Shown: positions 53,545 to 62,958 of the stretch, in pieces
How positions within the stretch are numbered: the stretch's first letter is position 1
Layout: every line of letters begins with the position of its first letter
NCBI GenBank assembly: GCA_965230755.1
Contig: CBDDLT010000024.1
Location: 124,001 to 188,000, forward strand
Source: DATFJT01 sp965230755
GTDB lineage: Bacteria > Bacteroidota > Bacteroidia > Chitinophagales > Saprospiraceae
DNA: 64,000 nt
Direction of reading: 5' to 3'
Notes under the pieces: generated by a model
Told to the model about the DNA's origin: nothing
Database searches by the model: none
What the model saw: only the letters and a program-made list of their open reading frames with translations
Translations under genes and position numbers: made by a program

Positions 53545-54324
53545 ATGATAACATATCCTTGTCGTAAATTGATTATCATTTTTCTTATAACTTTTCTTTT
53601 CTTAGCCTGTGATGATGACGACCAACAATCTAATCCTATTATCTGGGAAAATTGTCTCTTGAACGAAAGCTTAGATACTCTTACTTATAGAGTTCAGTGT
53701 ACCTTATTTTCGGCTGATTTATTCTGTGATTCTATAGTGTACAACAATTCGATTCCTATGACACCTTCCACGCTTGCCTGGATGCCATACTATTGTGCCA
53801 CCATTGGAGATCGAATTTACTTCAAAAATGAAAAGGGAAAGTTTGACTTTGCAAGGGTAATCAACAAGGAATATAGAGAGGTAGGAGTATCGTATGCTGA
53901 AAAGGAATGTCCTGACTCTATTGGGAACTTACTACATTGTGAGGTTCGTCAAAGGACAATTATTGAGTTAGATATTCAACCACTTAATAGGTCGTTTAGT
54001 ATTGAATTGGAGGGACCGGGCTACTCTTCTTATTCTAATGAAGAGAATTCTTTCTTTCGGTTATGGTCAAGGGATGAAGACGATAATCATAGGAATCATG
54101 GGGGCTTTCAGCTTGATAGTACTGGTAGTTTGGAAGAAGGTGGAGAATATATTCCAGACATTATTCATGAAAGATTAAGCATCGGTGGATACTCGTTTTC
54201 CGATGTGGTAGAACTTATAGGTATTGATTCAGAACCGGAAAAGAACAATTTCTTCTATTCAAAACATTATGGAATCGTAAGCTTTACTGATGATGACGGG
54301 GAACAATGGATTTACCTGAAATAG
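53545..54324 (+). CDS. Cys-rich lipoprotein, paralogue 3 of 3
   Basis: The 259-residue protein has lipobox LFLACDDDD. It shares IWENCLLNE, FCDSI, IPMTPSTLAWMPYYCATIGD and an ECPDSIGNLLHCE cysteine pair. The C-terminus FFYSKHYGIVSFTDDDGEQW is closest to paralogue 1, although paralogue 2 is the neighbour. That relation suggests duplication before the present arrangement, or gene conversion. The function is unknown. Confidence 0.7.
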   Translation: MITYPCRKLIIIFLITFLFLACDDDDQQSNPIIWENCLLNESLDTLTYRVQCTLFSADLFCDSIVYNNSIPMTPSTLAWMPYYCATIGDRIYFKNEKGKFDFARVINKEYREVGVSYAEKECPDSIGNLLHCEVRQRTIIELDIQPLNRSFSIELEGPGYSSYSNEENSFFRLWSRDEDDNHRNHGGFQLDSTGSLEEGGEYIPDIIHERLSIGGYSFSDVVELIGIDSEPEKNNFFYSKHYGIVSFTDDDGEQWIYLK

Positions 54325-54393
54325 GCGCTTCGGGATATAATTTCACAGGAATATCAAGGCTTCTTAGCAAGAAAGCGTAATATTGCATTTCAA

Positions 54394-55812
54394 ATGCATG
54401 ATGTGGAGCAAGCAAAAAGTACTAGAACGAGATCCTTTTGGATCACCCTGAAGGATGCTCTGAAAGGAACGGAGGTTGATTACACTAAAGTTAGTCTGAA
54501 AAAAGCGATATTCTTATTGGCAGTTCCCATGATTTTGGAGCTGGTAATGGAGTCTACTTTTGCTGTTGTCGACATCTATTTTGTTGGAAAGTTGGGCCCG
54601 GCAGCGGTTGCGGCTGTGGGTTTGACTGAGACCTATTTGTTCATCTTGTATTCAATTGCCATGGGATTATCCATGGCCGTTACAGCTATAGTGGCCCGAA
54701 GAATTGGGGAAAAGAACAAAGAAGGAGCTGGAAGTGCCGCTATGCAATCTATTTTTCTGGCCTTTTTGGCTTCGATTCCTTTTGCTATCGCAGGTCTATT
54801 CTTTTCGAAAGAGTTATTGCTGCTCATGGGAGCGGATGAAGAGGTTTTAAAGCATGGAGTTCGATATGCTCAGTGGATGCTTGGAGGAAATGCGGTCATA
54901 GTGCTAATCTTTGTCATCAATGCAATTTTCAGAGGGGCTGGTGATGCAGCCATTGCGATGAGAGTTTTATGGATTTCAAATAGCATAAATATTATCTTGG
55001 ATCCTATGCTCATCCTGGGATGGGGACCTTTTCCTGCCATGGGGGTAGAAGGAGCAGCTATTGCTACCAATATAGGAAGAGGAACTGGAGTGTTGGTTCA
55101 GTTATATCTACTTTTCAAGGGTGGCAAGCACATTCGAATCCTTTGGTCCCAAATGGTTTGGGATGCCAAAGTAATGTGGAATATTCTTAAAACTTCCTTG
55201 GGTGGTATTGGTCAAATGATCATTGCCATGACCTCATGGATATTTTTGATTCGTATTCTATCCGATATAGGGAGTGAAGCAGTAGCAGCTTCGACCACGG
55301 TTGTACGCCTAATGATGTTTACTTTGATGCCGGCATGGGGATTATCTAATGCGGCAGCTACCTTGGTAGGACAAAATTTAGGAGCAGGCGACCCCCAACG
55401 TGCGGAAAAATCTGTTTGGCTCATCGGGTTTTATAATATGATTTATTTGGTACTGGTCTCAATTCTATACTTTACGTTCAACGAAGAATTGATGAAGATC
55501 TTCACCAAAGATGAAACGGTGATCAGAATTGGAGCGGAATGGATCCGTATCTTATCCTACTCTTACTTCATCTATGGTTGGTGGATGGTCTCAGTTCAGG
55601 CTTTCAATGGAGCTGGAGATACTAAAACTCCTACCTTAATCAATGTGGTATTTTTCTGGTTGATACAGATTCCTCTATCATATTATCTGGCTATAACATT
55701 GAATTGGGAGCATTCCGGTGTTTTCTGGGGAGTGTTGGTTTCGGAGTCTTTGGTAGGAATATTCACTTTATATCTGTTCAATAAAGGAACCTGGAAAAAG
55801 ACCAAGGTATAG
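54394..55812 (+). CDS. MATE-family multidrug/toxin efflux transporter
   Basis: The 472-residue protein has 12 predicted membrane helices in two similar halves. Family-typical stretches are PMILELVMESTFAVVDIYFVGKLGPAAVAAVGL near the start and AWGLSNAAATLVGQNLGAGDPQRAEKSVW in the second half. It is a Na+ or H+ coupled exporter of cationic compounds in the inner membrane. A hydrophilic N-terminal extension of about 35 residues precedes the first helix. Confidence 0.92.
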   Translation: MHDVEQAKSTRTRSFWITLKDALKGTEVDYTKVSLKKAIFLLAVPMILELVMESTFAVVDIYFVGKLGPAAVAAVGLTETYLFILYSIAMGLSMAVTAIVARRIGEKNKEGAGSAAMQSIFLAFLASIPFAIAGLFFSKELLLLMGADEEVLKHGVRYAQWMLGGNAVIVLIFVINAIFRGAGDAAIAMRVLWISNSINIILDPMLILGWGPFPAMGVEGAAIATNIGRGTGVLVQLYLLFKGGKHIRILWSQMVWDAKVMWNILKTSLGGIGQMIIAMTSWIFLIRILSDIGSEAVAASTTVVRLMMFTLMPAWGLSNAAATLVGQNLGAGDPQRAEKSVWLIGFYNMIYLVLVSILYFTFNEELMKIFTKDETVIRIGAEWIRILSYSYFIYGWWMVSVQAFNGAGDTKTPTLINVVFFWLIQIPLSYYLAITLNWEHSGVFWGVLVSESLVGIFTLYLFNKGTWKKTKV

Positions 55813-55822
55813 TTGGCTTTCT

Positions 55823-56227
55823 CTAGCTCAGTTCCTTTCTACTATACCAAAGCGCGAAAACGGCCAATAGAATTACTATTACAGGAAATACAATCGACAT
55901 TGTGCCATAGTAACTGACAGAATCAGTAAAGAACAGATTAAACCCCATTTGAATTATGACAGCCACAAGGGATATGGTGAATAAGTTAATGGCAACTTTA
56001 TGCTTAAAAAATAATGCAAGGGCGCCAGCCAATCCTGTAAATACAGCTATTCCAAAAATTACTTTGACCCAAAATGGAAAACTTAGATACAGTGCCTGTT
56101 CAGCCTCTGGTAATTGGGCTAGATTGTCACCAGTCATTCCCATATGACCGATGAATGAAAAAACTCCCATCAAATTCCAAAAAATAAGTAAAGCTAAAAT
56201 TACCTTAAATTGTGTTGATTGATTCAT
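55823..56227 (-). CDS. Small four-helix membrane protein of unknown function
   Basis: The 134-residue protein from ATG 56227 has four hydrophobic helices (about 10-28, 48-70, 76-98, 106-128) and a charged C-terminal tail. I recall similar uncharacterised membrane proteins in Bacteroidota but no function. It converges with the MATE gene, with 10 nt between the ends. Confidence 0.65.
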   Translation of the reverse strand: MNQSTQFKVILALLIFWNLMGVFSFIGHMGMTGDNLAQLPEAEQALYLSFPFWVKVIFGIAVFTGLAGALALFFKHKVAINLFTISLVAVIIQMGFNLFFTDSVSYYGTMSIVFPVIVILLAVFALWYSRKELS

Positions 56228-56346
56228 CACTATTAGTTTGATGACTGATTAATGGGCTACAAGATAAAGTATCTCTATTTTTCGACATAAGAGATTTTGG
56301 CTTTGAGTTTTTACCTTTAACTTGTCTTTGATCAACCATCTTTGAA

Positions 56347-57552
56347 ATGAAATCGGAATTTAGAATACTGTGGCTCTTAGGTCTTATGCTTGTGTTGTTA
56401 TCGTGCGAAGATGATTCTGATATGAAGGAACCTGATATGACATCATCTGACAAGCAGGGATTCGAACTATTTCTGGAACAGTTGTCGCAATCCGATTCCA
56501 AAGAAGAGTTGGTGCAGGAATTCCTCGATACATTGACTCAAAGTCCTATCATAGAGGGAGGAGAGGTCTATTTTATTTACTATGGTTCAAGTTCGAATAT
56601 ACGGGCAGTCTTTTTAGCTGGTGATATGAATCAATGGCAGACCAACCAAAGGATGACTCAAGCATACGCTACCAATTTATACTATTATAAGTCAAGTTTT
56701 CCTTTAGACGCAAGATTGGATTATAAGTATGTCGTGGATAATGGTGGAAGTACTCAATGGTTGTTAGATCCTCGAAACCCCAATACGGAATTAGGTGGTT
56801 TTGGTCCCAATTCTGCCCTAATCATGCCCGATTATGAGTTTCAAGTTGAGACAATTTCGAGATCTGAAACGGACAAAGGCAGTTTGGAGTCTTTGAGCTT
56901 GGGATCTCAATTCTTAGCAGGCAGTTTCAATATACAGGTATATTTACCAGCCAATTATTCAACGGATCGATCCTATCCCACGGTTTATTTTCAGGATGGA
57001 TCGGATTATCTCAACTTGGGTAGAGCTAGAATAGTGCTCGATAATTTGATTCATGATGAAGAGATTGAGGAACTGATTGCTGTTTTTGTCGACCCTAGAG
57101 ACAGAGGGGCGGAGTATGCTCATGGTGATAGAATTAATTATCAGCGATTCTTCATTGAAGAATTAATTCCGTACATGGATGATAACTATAGAACAAGCCA
57201 GGATAGAATGGACAGAGCTGTCATTGGTGATTCCTGGGGTGGTAATATCGCTGGCCTGATCAGCTTTAACCATCCCGATGTAATTGGAAATTGCGGCTTT
57301 CATTCCGGTTCATTTTTTCCCAATGACTACGAATTGAATCAAATAATCATCAACGAAGATCATTTGAATATCAAGATTTCAAGTGTGTGGGGTTTTTATG
57401 AAGGTGGCTTAACTTCTAATAATAGAATGATCAAAGATGTACTGCTCTCCAAATCTTATGATCTGCAGTGGCATGAAGGAAATGAAGGACATAGTTGGGG
57501 CTTTTGGAAGGGTAAAATCGACGATGCGCTGATTCATTTTTTTGGGAAGTAA
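56347..57552 (+). CDS. Lipoprotein esterase with N-terminal carbohydrate-binding-like domain
   Basis: The 401-residue protein has lipobox LVLLSCEDD. Residues about 75-150 resemble the immunoglobulin-like E-set/CBM48 module (AVFLAGDMNQWQTNQRM, LDYKYVVDNGGSTQWLLDPRNPN). The rest is an esterase of the enterochelin esterase/EstD type (NIQVYLPANYSTDRSYPTVYFQDGSDYLN; nucleophile motif IGDSWGGNIAGL; C-terminal His in EGHSWGFWKG). It probably hydrolyses an ester on siderophores, sugars or acylated polymers outside the cytoplasm. The substrate is not evident. Confidence 0.82.
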   Translation: MKSEFRILWLLGLMLVLLSCEDDSDMKEPDMTSSDKQGFELFLEQLSQSDSKEELVQEFLDTLTQSPIIEGGEVYFIYYGSSSNIRAVFLAGDMNQWQTNQRMTQAYATNLYYYKSSFPLDARLDYKYVVDNGGSTQWLLDPRNPNTELGGFGPNSALIMPDYEFQVETISRSETDKGSLESLSLGSQFLAGSFNIQVYLPANYSTDRSYPTVYFQDGSDYLNLGRARIVLDNLIHDEEIEELIAVFVDPRDRGAEYAHGDRINYQRFFIEELIPYMDDNYRTSQDRMDRAVIGDSWGGNIAGLISFNHPDVIGNCGFHSGSFFPNDYELNQIIINEDHLNIKISSVWGFYEGGLTSNNRMIKDVLLSKSYDLQWHEGNEGHSWGFWKGKIDDALIHFFGK

Positions 57553-57555
57553 TTG

Positions 57556-57600
57556 GTTCAGAAGGATATTGTTGAATAGTATTTAATATCCTTCTTGAAC
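57556..57600. terminator. Hairpin between convergent genes
   Basis: GTTCAGAAGGATATT, a 14-nt loop, AATATCCTTCTTGAAC. This is a 15-bp stem with one bulge between the esterase and kelch genes. It lacks a T-tract, so termination is inferred from position. Confidence 0.55.
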
Positions 57601-57628
57601 AACATTAACTCTCAAATCATCACTGTAA

Positions 57629-58822
57629 TTATTCTATAATAATCCTATCCACATATACTTGATCGTCAATCGTCAACTGTATAAAATAGTTGCCCGGGGA
57701 TAATTCTGAAGTACTCACACCAGAATGCAAGTCAATATTATTAGTGTTCATGATTTTTTTGCCACTTAAATCATAAATACTCAATTCTATTTGACTATTG
57801 AGAGTCCCTGGTTCAATTCCAGTGAAATAGATCATGTCTCTTGTGGGATTAGGTGAAAAGGCTATCATTTCTTCAACCGCTTCAGACACTGAAGTGGTTA
57901 CCTCACCTAGGTGATATCTAAAATGTGTGTTGTCATTTCCGTCCACCGTTTCTCCTGTAGACATATAAACATATCCATCAAGGATGAATGAGATTGGAGA
58001 CCATCGGGATTGTCCAGGGTGAGGTGGTAATTCTGTCCAGGAGTCATTTTCGGGATCATATTCCCAAAATTCGCCAGTTTCAAAATTGTCGTGATTGTGT
58101 CTAGAAGATCCATCCGGATTGCCCAGACCACTGAGAGCATATCCCTTGCCGTTGTAGCTAAATTGAGTCCCAGCTACTCGTTCAATATCAGTTAGGTCAG
58201 CTATTTTAATCCAGGAGTCATTACTAGGATCATAGCGATACCAATCGTAAAAATGTCCAGATCCAGCGTAAATATAATCTCCGATTTTGAACTGATATGG
58301 ATGGTGTCTGCCAGGTCCGGGTAGAAAAGCTTTTTGTTCCCAAGTCCTATTACTCACATCATAGGCCCACCAATCTCTCTTATCACCGCCTCCCATTCCG
58401 ACGTATACAAATCCATTAAGTGCAATCATTGCCGGATGAGTTCTTCCCACACAGGGACAGCTAGGCAACTCTTCAAAGGATTCATCAACAGGATCAAAAA
58501 CCCACAAATCATTTAAAGACAACCATTCATTGTCAATTCCAAATCCAAAATAAAGTTTCCCGTCCATCTCATCACCGATGCCATATCCTCTCTCTGGTCC
58601 GGGATAATCTCCTAAAGATTCCCAACTATCCGTGGATGCAGTATACTTCCATATGTCTTTAGTCAAAGATCCGGTTAATACGTATCCGTTGTCTTCGTGT
58701 GCGAAGCCTATTGCGTGATGTCTAGCAGAGAAGGGAATGTCTGATAATTGTTCCCATTCTTGTGCTGAGCCCTGAAAGTAAATCGTAATTGCCAACAGTA
58801 GTGGCCATAAACTTTGTTTCAT
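57629..58822 (-). CDS. Kelch-repeat beta-propeller protein with type IX sorting tail
   Basis: The 397-residue protein from ATG 58822 has a signal peptide ending FQGSAQ. At least five kelch-type blades cover 30-305 (WKYTASTDSWESLG, LWVFDPVDESFEEL, WWAYDVSNRTWEQK, WYRYDPSNDSWIKI, FWEYDPENDSWTEL). A C-terminal T9SS domain follows (AFSPNPTRDMIYFTG ... LSPGNYFIQLTI). It should be secreted and processed by the type IX system. The ligand is unknown. Confidence 0.9.
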   Translation of the reverse strand: MKQSLWPLLLAITIYFQGSAQEWEQLSDIPFSARHHAIGFAHEDNGYVLTGSLTKDIWKYTASTDSWESLGDYPGPERGYGIGDEMDGKLYFGFGIDNEWLSLNDLWVFDPVDESFEELPSCPCVGRTHPAMIALNGFVYVGMGGGDKRDWWAYDVSNRTWEQKAFLPGPGRHHPYQFKIGDYIYAGSGHFYDWYRYDPSNDSWIKIADLTDIERVAGTQFSYNGKGYALSGLGNPDGSSRHNHDNFETGEFWEYDPENDSWTELPPHPGQSRWSPISFILDGYVYMSTGETVDGNDNTHFRYHLGEVTTSVSEAVEEMIAFSPNPTRDMIYFTGIEPGTLNSQIELSIYDLSGKKIMNTNNIDLHSGVSTSELSPGNYFIQLTIDDQVYVDRIIIE

Positions 58823-59037
58823 GATCAATTAAATTATATGGTTGTTCTAAAGTTAATAAACTATGTAGGGAATTCTAGTAAAATTGATAAGACAATTTTT
58901 TTTCCAGAAATAATTTCAAACCCTCGTATTCTTCCAAAGTCTGATGGATTCTACTGAATTTAGGGTTATCTTTTAACTGTTAATGCAAACAACTAATTAA
59001 TTCGTTGATCAAATTCTTCATGGTTTTGTTACTCTTC

Positions 59038-59045
59038 TATCTTTG
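59038..59045 (+). promoter_or_regulatory. Probable -7 element of the bestrophin gene
   Basis: TATCTTTG, the TAnnTTTG consensus, lies 20 nt before ATG 59066. No -33 TTG is found at the usual 19-21 bp spacing. Confidence 0.4.
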
Positions 59046-59065
59046 TTCCAAACAGTAAATTATAG

Positions 59066-60175
59066 ATGTATACAAGACGAGTTTTTCCATTACGAGGAAT
59101 GTTGATGTGGACGAGAAGGTATATTTACCTCTTTCTATTTATTTCATTGATTCCGGTTCTTTTATTTGATGTACTTCACTGGAAGTGGTTGCATTTGCCA
59201 TGGGTTCCTATTGGATTACTAGGTACGGCTGTGGCATTCATGCAAGGTTTTAAAAATAATGCCTCTTATGATAGGCTTTGGGAAGCAAGAAAGATTTGGG
59301 GTGGTATTGTCAATGCCTCGAGAACATGGACAGTAATGGTCAAAGATTTTATCAATAATGATCACGCAAAACGCGAGTTACCTGAAGGTGAATTACAAGG
59401 TATTCACAAGGAGATGGTTCATCGGCATGTGGCTTGGTTAACAGCCTTACGTTATCAGCTTCGCAAGGATAAACCTTGGGAGACGCACTTGAAGACGAAA
59501 AAGGAGAATGCAGAATTCCGAAAGTCAGCCTATGATGTACTAGAAGATGAAGTTCCTATTGAAAAAGCAATATCACCTTATTTTTCCGAAGAGGAAAAAA
59601 CAGAAATTCTGAGCAAGGGCAATTGGGCCTCTCAAATATTAGGAGTACAGTCTAGGAGGTTAAAAGATTTAAGACAGAAAGGTCTAATCGAAGACTTCCG
59701 GCATATGGAACTTAAAAATATGATCAAGGAGTTTTATACGCTTCAGGGTAAGTCGGAAAGAATCAAGAACTTCCCTTATCCCAGGCAGTTTGGCACTTTG
59801 AACCATTACTTTGTATGGATTTTTATTTTCCTACTCCCCTTCGGTGTAATGAATGCGTTTGAGGGAATTGGGGAAAAATTTGTGGAAGATATGCTTACTC
59901 ACGAACATGAAGGTCATGTTGGTTTTTTCCATCATCTTGTCCATTTTCTTGGCGAGCATTTTGTTTGGTTTTCGATTCCATTCAGCGCATTGATTTCTTG
60001 GGTATTCTACACCTTGGAGTTGATCGGAGAGAATACAGAAAATCCTTTCGAAGGAGGTCCAAATGATGTACCGATAACGAATATGAGTAGGGGAATAGAA
60101 ATAGATATTCGACAATTGATCGATGACACTGATATTCCTGGCCCTTACGAGTGGAGAAACAATATTGTGATGTAG
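59066..60175 (+). CDS. Bestrophin-family (UPF0187) membrane channel
   Basis: The 369-residue protein has the bestrophin N-terminus (MYTRRVFPLRGMLMWTRRYIYLFLF) and the signature PIGLLGTAVAFMQGFKNNASYDRLWEARKIWGGIVNASRTW. A second membrane pair is near 250-310, and the C-terminal part reads ENPFEGGPNDVPITNMSRGIEIDIRQLI. Bacterial bestrophins are pentameric ion channels (cation-selective in the studied KpBest). A His-rich stretch at about 270-290 (HEHEGHVGFFHHLVHFLGEH) is unusual and may bind metal. Confidence 0.92.
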   Translation: MYTRRVFPLRGMLMWTRRYIYLFLFISLIPVLLFDVLHWKWLHLPWVPIGLLGTAVAFMQGFKNNASYDRLWEARKIWGGIVNASRTWTVMVKDFINNDHAKRELPEGELQGIHKEMVHRHVAWLTALRYQLRKDKPWETHLKTKKENAEFRKSAYDVLEDEVPIEKAISPYFSEEEKTEILSKGNWASQILGVQSRRLKDLRQKGLIEDFRHMELKNMIKEFYTLQGKSERIKNFPYPRQFGTLNHYFVWIFIFLLPFGVMNAFEGIGEKFVEDMLTHEHEGHVGFFHHLVHFLGEHFVWFSIPFSALISWVFYTLELIGENTENPFEGGPNDVPITNMSRGIEIDIRQLIDDTDIPGPYEWRNNIVM

Positions 60176-60194
60176 GGATCCAATGCAGATCCCT
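60174..60194. terminator. Short hairpin between convergent genes
   Basis: AGGGATC, a 7-nt loop, GATCCCT followed by a pyrimidine-rich tract. It lies between the bestrophin and SRPBCC-GyrI genes. Confidence 0.5.
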
Positions 60195-60204
60195 CTATTC
60201 TTGT

Positions 60205-61125
60205 TTATTTCACCGCAAAACTAATATCCGAAATGAGTTCTTCAGGTGCTACTTCCTGAGGACTGTTTCGGTAAAATTCTATCGGGTGAAATCCTTTCTT
60301 CGGCTTGAATTCCTTCGCTCGCAGCATAGATTGTGAAGCGCTCCATGCATTTCCAATATGATCATAGGGTCCCACATGCCTTACCGTATGAAACTTGGAC
60401 GCTGGAATACTAGACTTTAACCATCCGGATGGGGTAGAATCGGGATAGTCTTTTACAGCTACCGCTGCAGTATAGATTACCCGATCCTTGACAAAGTCGA
60501 ATTTATGGTATTGAGAAAACCATTCGCCGGTCATTTGATCCGCATTCTCTTGTGCGAAACTCATTAAATTGCCAAAGTCTTCTTTCATGTACTGCGATAT
60601 TTTGGAGATCGCCGTGTCTCGCTTAATGCCGACAAATTTACAACCCTCATAATCATGTTCCCCCAGAAACTCCAACTTGCTGTTTACTTTGCCGTTCTCG
60701 ACATATTCTTTCAACATGTTTAGGCCTCTTTGATAATCCATGCCTATGAATGTTTCCATTTTCTTTTTCATAAATGACATAAAGAAGGGGAGTGAACTAT
60801 CCATGACCCAAGTGACATTGGTCTGATCTCCTTCGGGTTTCATTTCGAACCTGGTCTTTGCTTTAGATTTCCATGGCTTTAAAAAGATCAAATCATAATC
60901 AATGGACTGGTCAGATTCGGACAATACTTTCATCTGTCCGGAACCAACTCGTTTTCCTTCCCAACTGTATTGCTTGCCATCTTCGGCAATGTTCAGTCGA
61001 GCTTCGGGTTCAGTAATCAACCATGGAGACCAGGGAGACCAACGATGAAAATCTCCAATTACACTTCGAATTTTATCAGGAGAAGCATTAATTATTACAG
61101 ATCGCGATGTACTAATTTTTGGCAT
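60205..61125 (-). CDS. SRPBCC (polyketide cyclase-like) plus GyrI-like fusion protein
   Basis: In this 306-residue protein, residues 1-145 are a START/SRPBCC lipid-binding fold (SRSVIINASPDKIRSVIGDFHRWSPWSPWL, VTWVMDSSLPFF). Residues 160-306 are a GyrI/AraC effector-binding-like domain (GIKRDTAISKISQYM, KFHTVRHVGPYDHIGNAWSA). Both are small-molecule binding folds without catalytic motif. The fusion recurs in Bacteroidota. The ligand is unknown. Confidence 0.85.
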   Translation of the reverse strand: MPKISTSRSVIINASPDKIRSVIGDFHRWSPWSPWLITEPEARLNIAEDGKQYSWEGKRVGSGQMKVLSESDQSIDYDLIFLKPWKSKAKTRFEMKPEGDQTNVTWVMDSSLPFFMSFMKKKMETFIGMDYQRGLNMLKEYVENGKVNSKLEFLGEHDYEGCKFVGIKRDTAISKISQYMKEDFGNLMSFAQENADQMTGEWFSQYHKFDFVKDRVIYTAAVAVKDYPDSTPSGWLKSSIPASKFHTVRHVGPYDHIGNAWSASQSMLRAKEFKPKKGFHPIEFYRNSPQEVAPEELISDISFAVK

Positions 61126-61206
61126 AAGACTATGTTTTGACCTAAAGTTTTAAAAATAATCAAAAGGGTGCAAATCATCGACATAAAAAATGTTATGATA
61201 TTGCTC

Positions 61207-61242
61207 AAATGGAGTTAAATAAACTTCGTTTATACTCCATTT
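61207..61242 (-). terminator. Hairpin after the DUF72 gene
   Basis: AAATGGAGT ... ACTCCATTT with an inner AATAAAC/GTTTAT stem. It lies just downstream of the DUF72 gene stop and upstream of the SRPBCC-GyrI gene. Confidence 0.6.
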
Positions 61243-61257
61243 CTAAAAAATCAGATT

Positions 61258-62130
61258 TTACTGCGCTACTTCTGGAATTATTAAATCGTATCCCAACTCC
61301 TCATTCATCCGTTTGATAAGATAAGCAGAAAGCAAAGGAGATGCTTTCTCCAGATTTTGATGAACGAAAAAATTGATTTCCTGAGCTCCTTGCTCAATCC
61401 ATTTTTTCAGTTGTTCAAACCAATCGTCAAGACGAGTATAATCACTTTCATGATTGGCTCCCGTATATCGAATAAAAGTAAAAGGAGAAGTCAGTCTCAT
61501 ATGTATTAGATCCCTTCTTCCGGCGGTATCCGTAATGATGTGGGTAATATTATTTTCTTCTAGGACTTGACATAATTCTCCAAAAACAGTCTCATTGGCA
61601 TACCATTCAGGATGCCTAAGTTCAACTGCCAATCTCATTTCTCTAGGCCATTTTATAACGAAGTCTTGCAATACATCAAAACTCTTCGGGCTAAAGTTGG
61701 GATGCATCTGAAGAAAGATTATCCCTAATTTCTCTCCGAACTCAGAGATTGCTGCGAGATATTCGTTCAGCGGGTCGTCGACATTTTTCAGCCTTCTAAA
61801 CTGACTGATGATTTGTGGCACCTTTGGAAAGAAATGGAAATTATCCGGTGTTTTTTCTTTCCAGATTCGAACTTGATCCGGAGGAAAAATGCGATAAAAT
61901 GTAGCATTGAGCTCTATGCTGTTGAATTGACGAGAATAGTATTGGAGTTCATCTTTTGTCCCTCTTGGGTAGAATCCCTTGAGATCCTGACGATTCCATT
62001 TTGCGCATCCAATATGAATTTTCGGACGTTGTTTCGGTTCATATTTTTTGAGAATATCAGAGGTCTCATTTTTGCTTGTGGGAAGTGTGAAGTCTATTTC
62101 TCCCGGGTTATCTACTTTGCCAAATTTCAT
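61258..62130 (-). CDS. DUF72-family TIM-barrel protein
   Basis: The 290-residue protein has the DUF72 (YecE-like) markers: KIHIGCAKWNRQDLKGFYPRG, LQYYSRQFNSIELNATFYRIFPPDQV, FHFFPKVPQIISQFRRL, LGIIFLQMHPNFSPK and VELRHPEWYA. A YecE-type TIM barrel of unknown activity is the family knowledge. It shares direction with the upstream trmB, 52 nt away. Confidence 0.9.
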   Translation of the reverse strand: MKFGKVDNPGEIDFTLPTSKNETSDILKKYEPKQRPKIHIGCAKWNRQDLKGFYPRGTKDELQYYSRQFNSIELNATFYRIFPPDQVRIWKEKTPDNFHFFPKVPQIISQFRRLKNVDDPLNEYLAAISEFGEKLGIIFLQMHPNFSPKSFDVLQDFVIKWPREMRLAVELRHPEWYANETVFGELCQVLEENNITHIITDTAGRRDLIHMRLTSPFTFIRYTGANHESDYTRLDDWFEQLKKWIEQGAQEINFFVHQNLEKASPLLSAYLIKRMNEELGYDLIIPEVAQ

Positions 62131-62181
62131 AGTTTATAATGTTTGAAGTTTTAAATCAATCAATAATTAATTATCAATTTT

Positions 62182-62883
62182 TCATTTTTCATTATTAATT
62201 ATCACCCTGCTTTGGATATACTTGATCGTTTTGTTGTTGCGTAAGTGCTGTTTTTCGTAATAGGTTTTTAATTCCAATTGGGGTATTAATAGTTCGGATG
62301 CATAAATATCGTCATTCGAATAAATAATCTCATAATTTGGGTGATTCGAAATGGACATTAGAGAGTATTCATAGTATTCCGTATCGTCTGTTTTCAAATG
62401 CAAGATTCCATCATGAGTAAATATCTTCTTATACATATCAAGAAATCTGACATAGGTCAATCTTCTGCTCTCTTTCCTTGCAAAAGGATCGGGAAAGGTT
62501 ATCCAAATTTCGGACACTTCGTTACCACCAAAGAAATGATCTAGAACTTCTATTCTTGTTCTGAGAAAACCAACATTGACAAGCTTTTCCTCAATGGCCG
62601 TTTTTGCACCTCTCCATATTCTGGCTCCCTTGACATCGACACCTAAAAAATTTTTGTCTGACTCCATACGAGCCATTCCCAAGGTGTATTCTCCTCTTCC
62701 ACAAGCCAACTCTAGAGTGATGTCGTACTCATTTTTAAAAAATGAATTCGCCCATTCTCCCTTCAGGTTTTTGATCGGTTTGTGCTCGGTGTGCAGCACT
62801 GGATTGGTTGGATCCGGGCATTCGACCACATTCGGAAGCATAGCCATTTCTTCAAACTTCAATAACTTATTTCTTTTGCTCAT
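62182..62883 (-). CDS. trmB: tRNA (guanine-N7-)-methyltransferase TrmB
   Basis: The 233-residue Rossmann methyltransferase has a SAM site (DITLELACGRGEYTLGMA, NFLGVDVKGARIWRG) and the TrmB signature ITFPDPFARKESRRLT, with HLKTDDTEYYEYSL near the end. It makes m7G46 in tRNA variable loops. The start ATG is at 62883. Confidence 0.95.
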   Translation of the reverse strand: MSKRNKLLKFEEMAMLPNVVECPDPTNPVLHTEHKPIKNLKGEWANSFFKNEYDITLELACGRGEYTLGMARMESDKNFLGVDVKGARIWRGAKTAIEEKLVNVGFLRTRIEVLDHFFGGNEVSEIWITFPDPFARKESRRLTYVRFLDMYKKIFTHDGILHLKTDDTEYYEYSLMSISNHPNYEIIYSNDDIYASELLIPQLELKTYYEKQHLRNNKTIKYIQSRVIINNEK

Positions 62884-62933
62884 ATGCTTTAAGCTAATTG
62901 TAGCGTTAAATGATCATCGAAAATATAAAAACT

Positions 62934-62941
62934 TATCTTTG
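62934..62941 (+). promoter_or_regulatory. Probable -7 element of the beta-barrel gene
   Basis: TATCTTTG matches the TAnnTTTG consensus, 17 nt before ATG 62959. A -33 TTG at normal distance is not seen. Confidence 0.4.
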
Positions 62942-62958
62942 ACCAAAAGTACATACTC

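Noticed and set aside
55805..55850. GGTATAGT/ACTATACC inverted repeat after the MATE gene
   Set aside because: The 8-bp arms are AT-rich, 28 nt apart and lack a T-tract, and they overlap both gene ends. Too weak to call a terminator.
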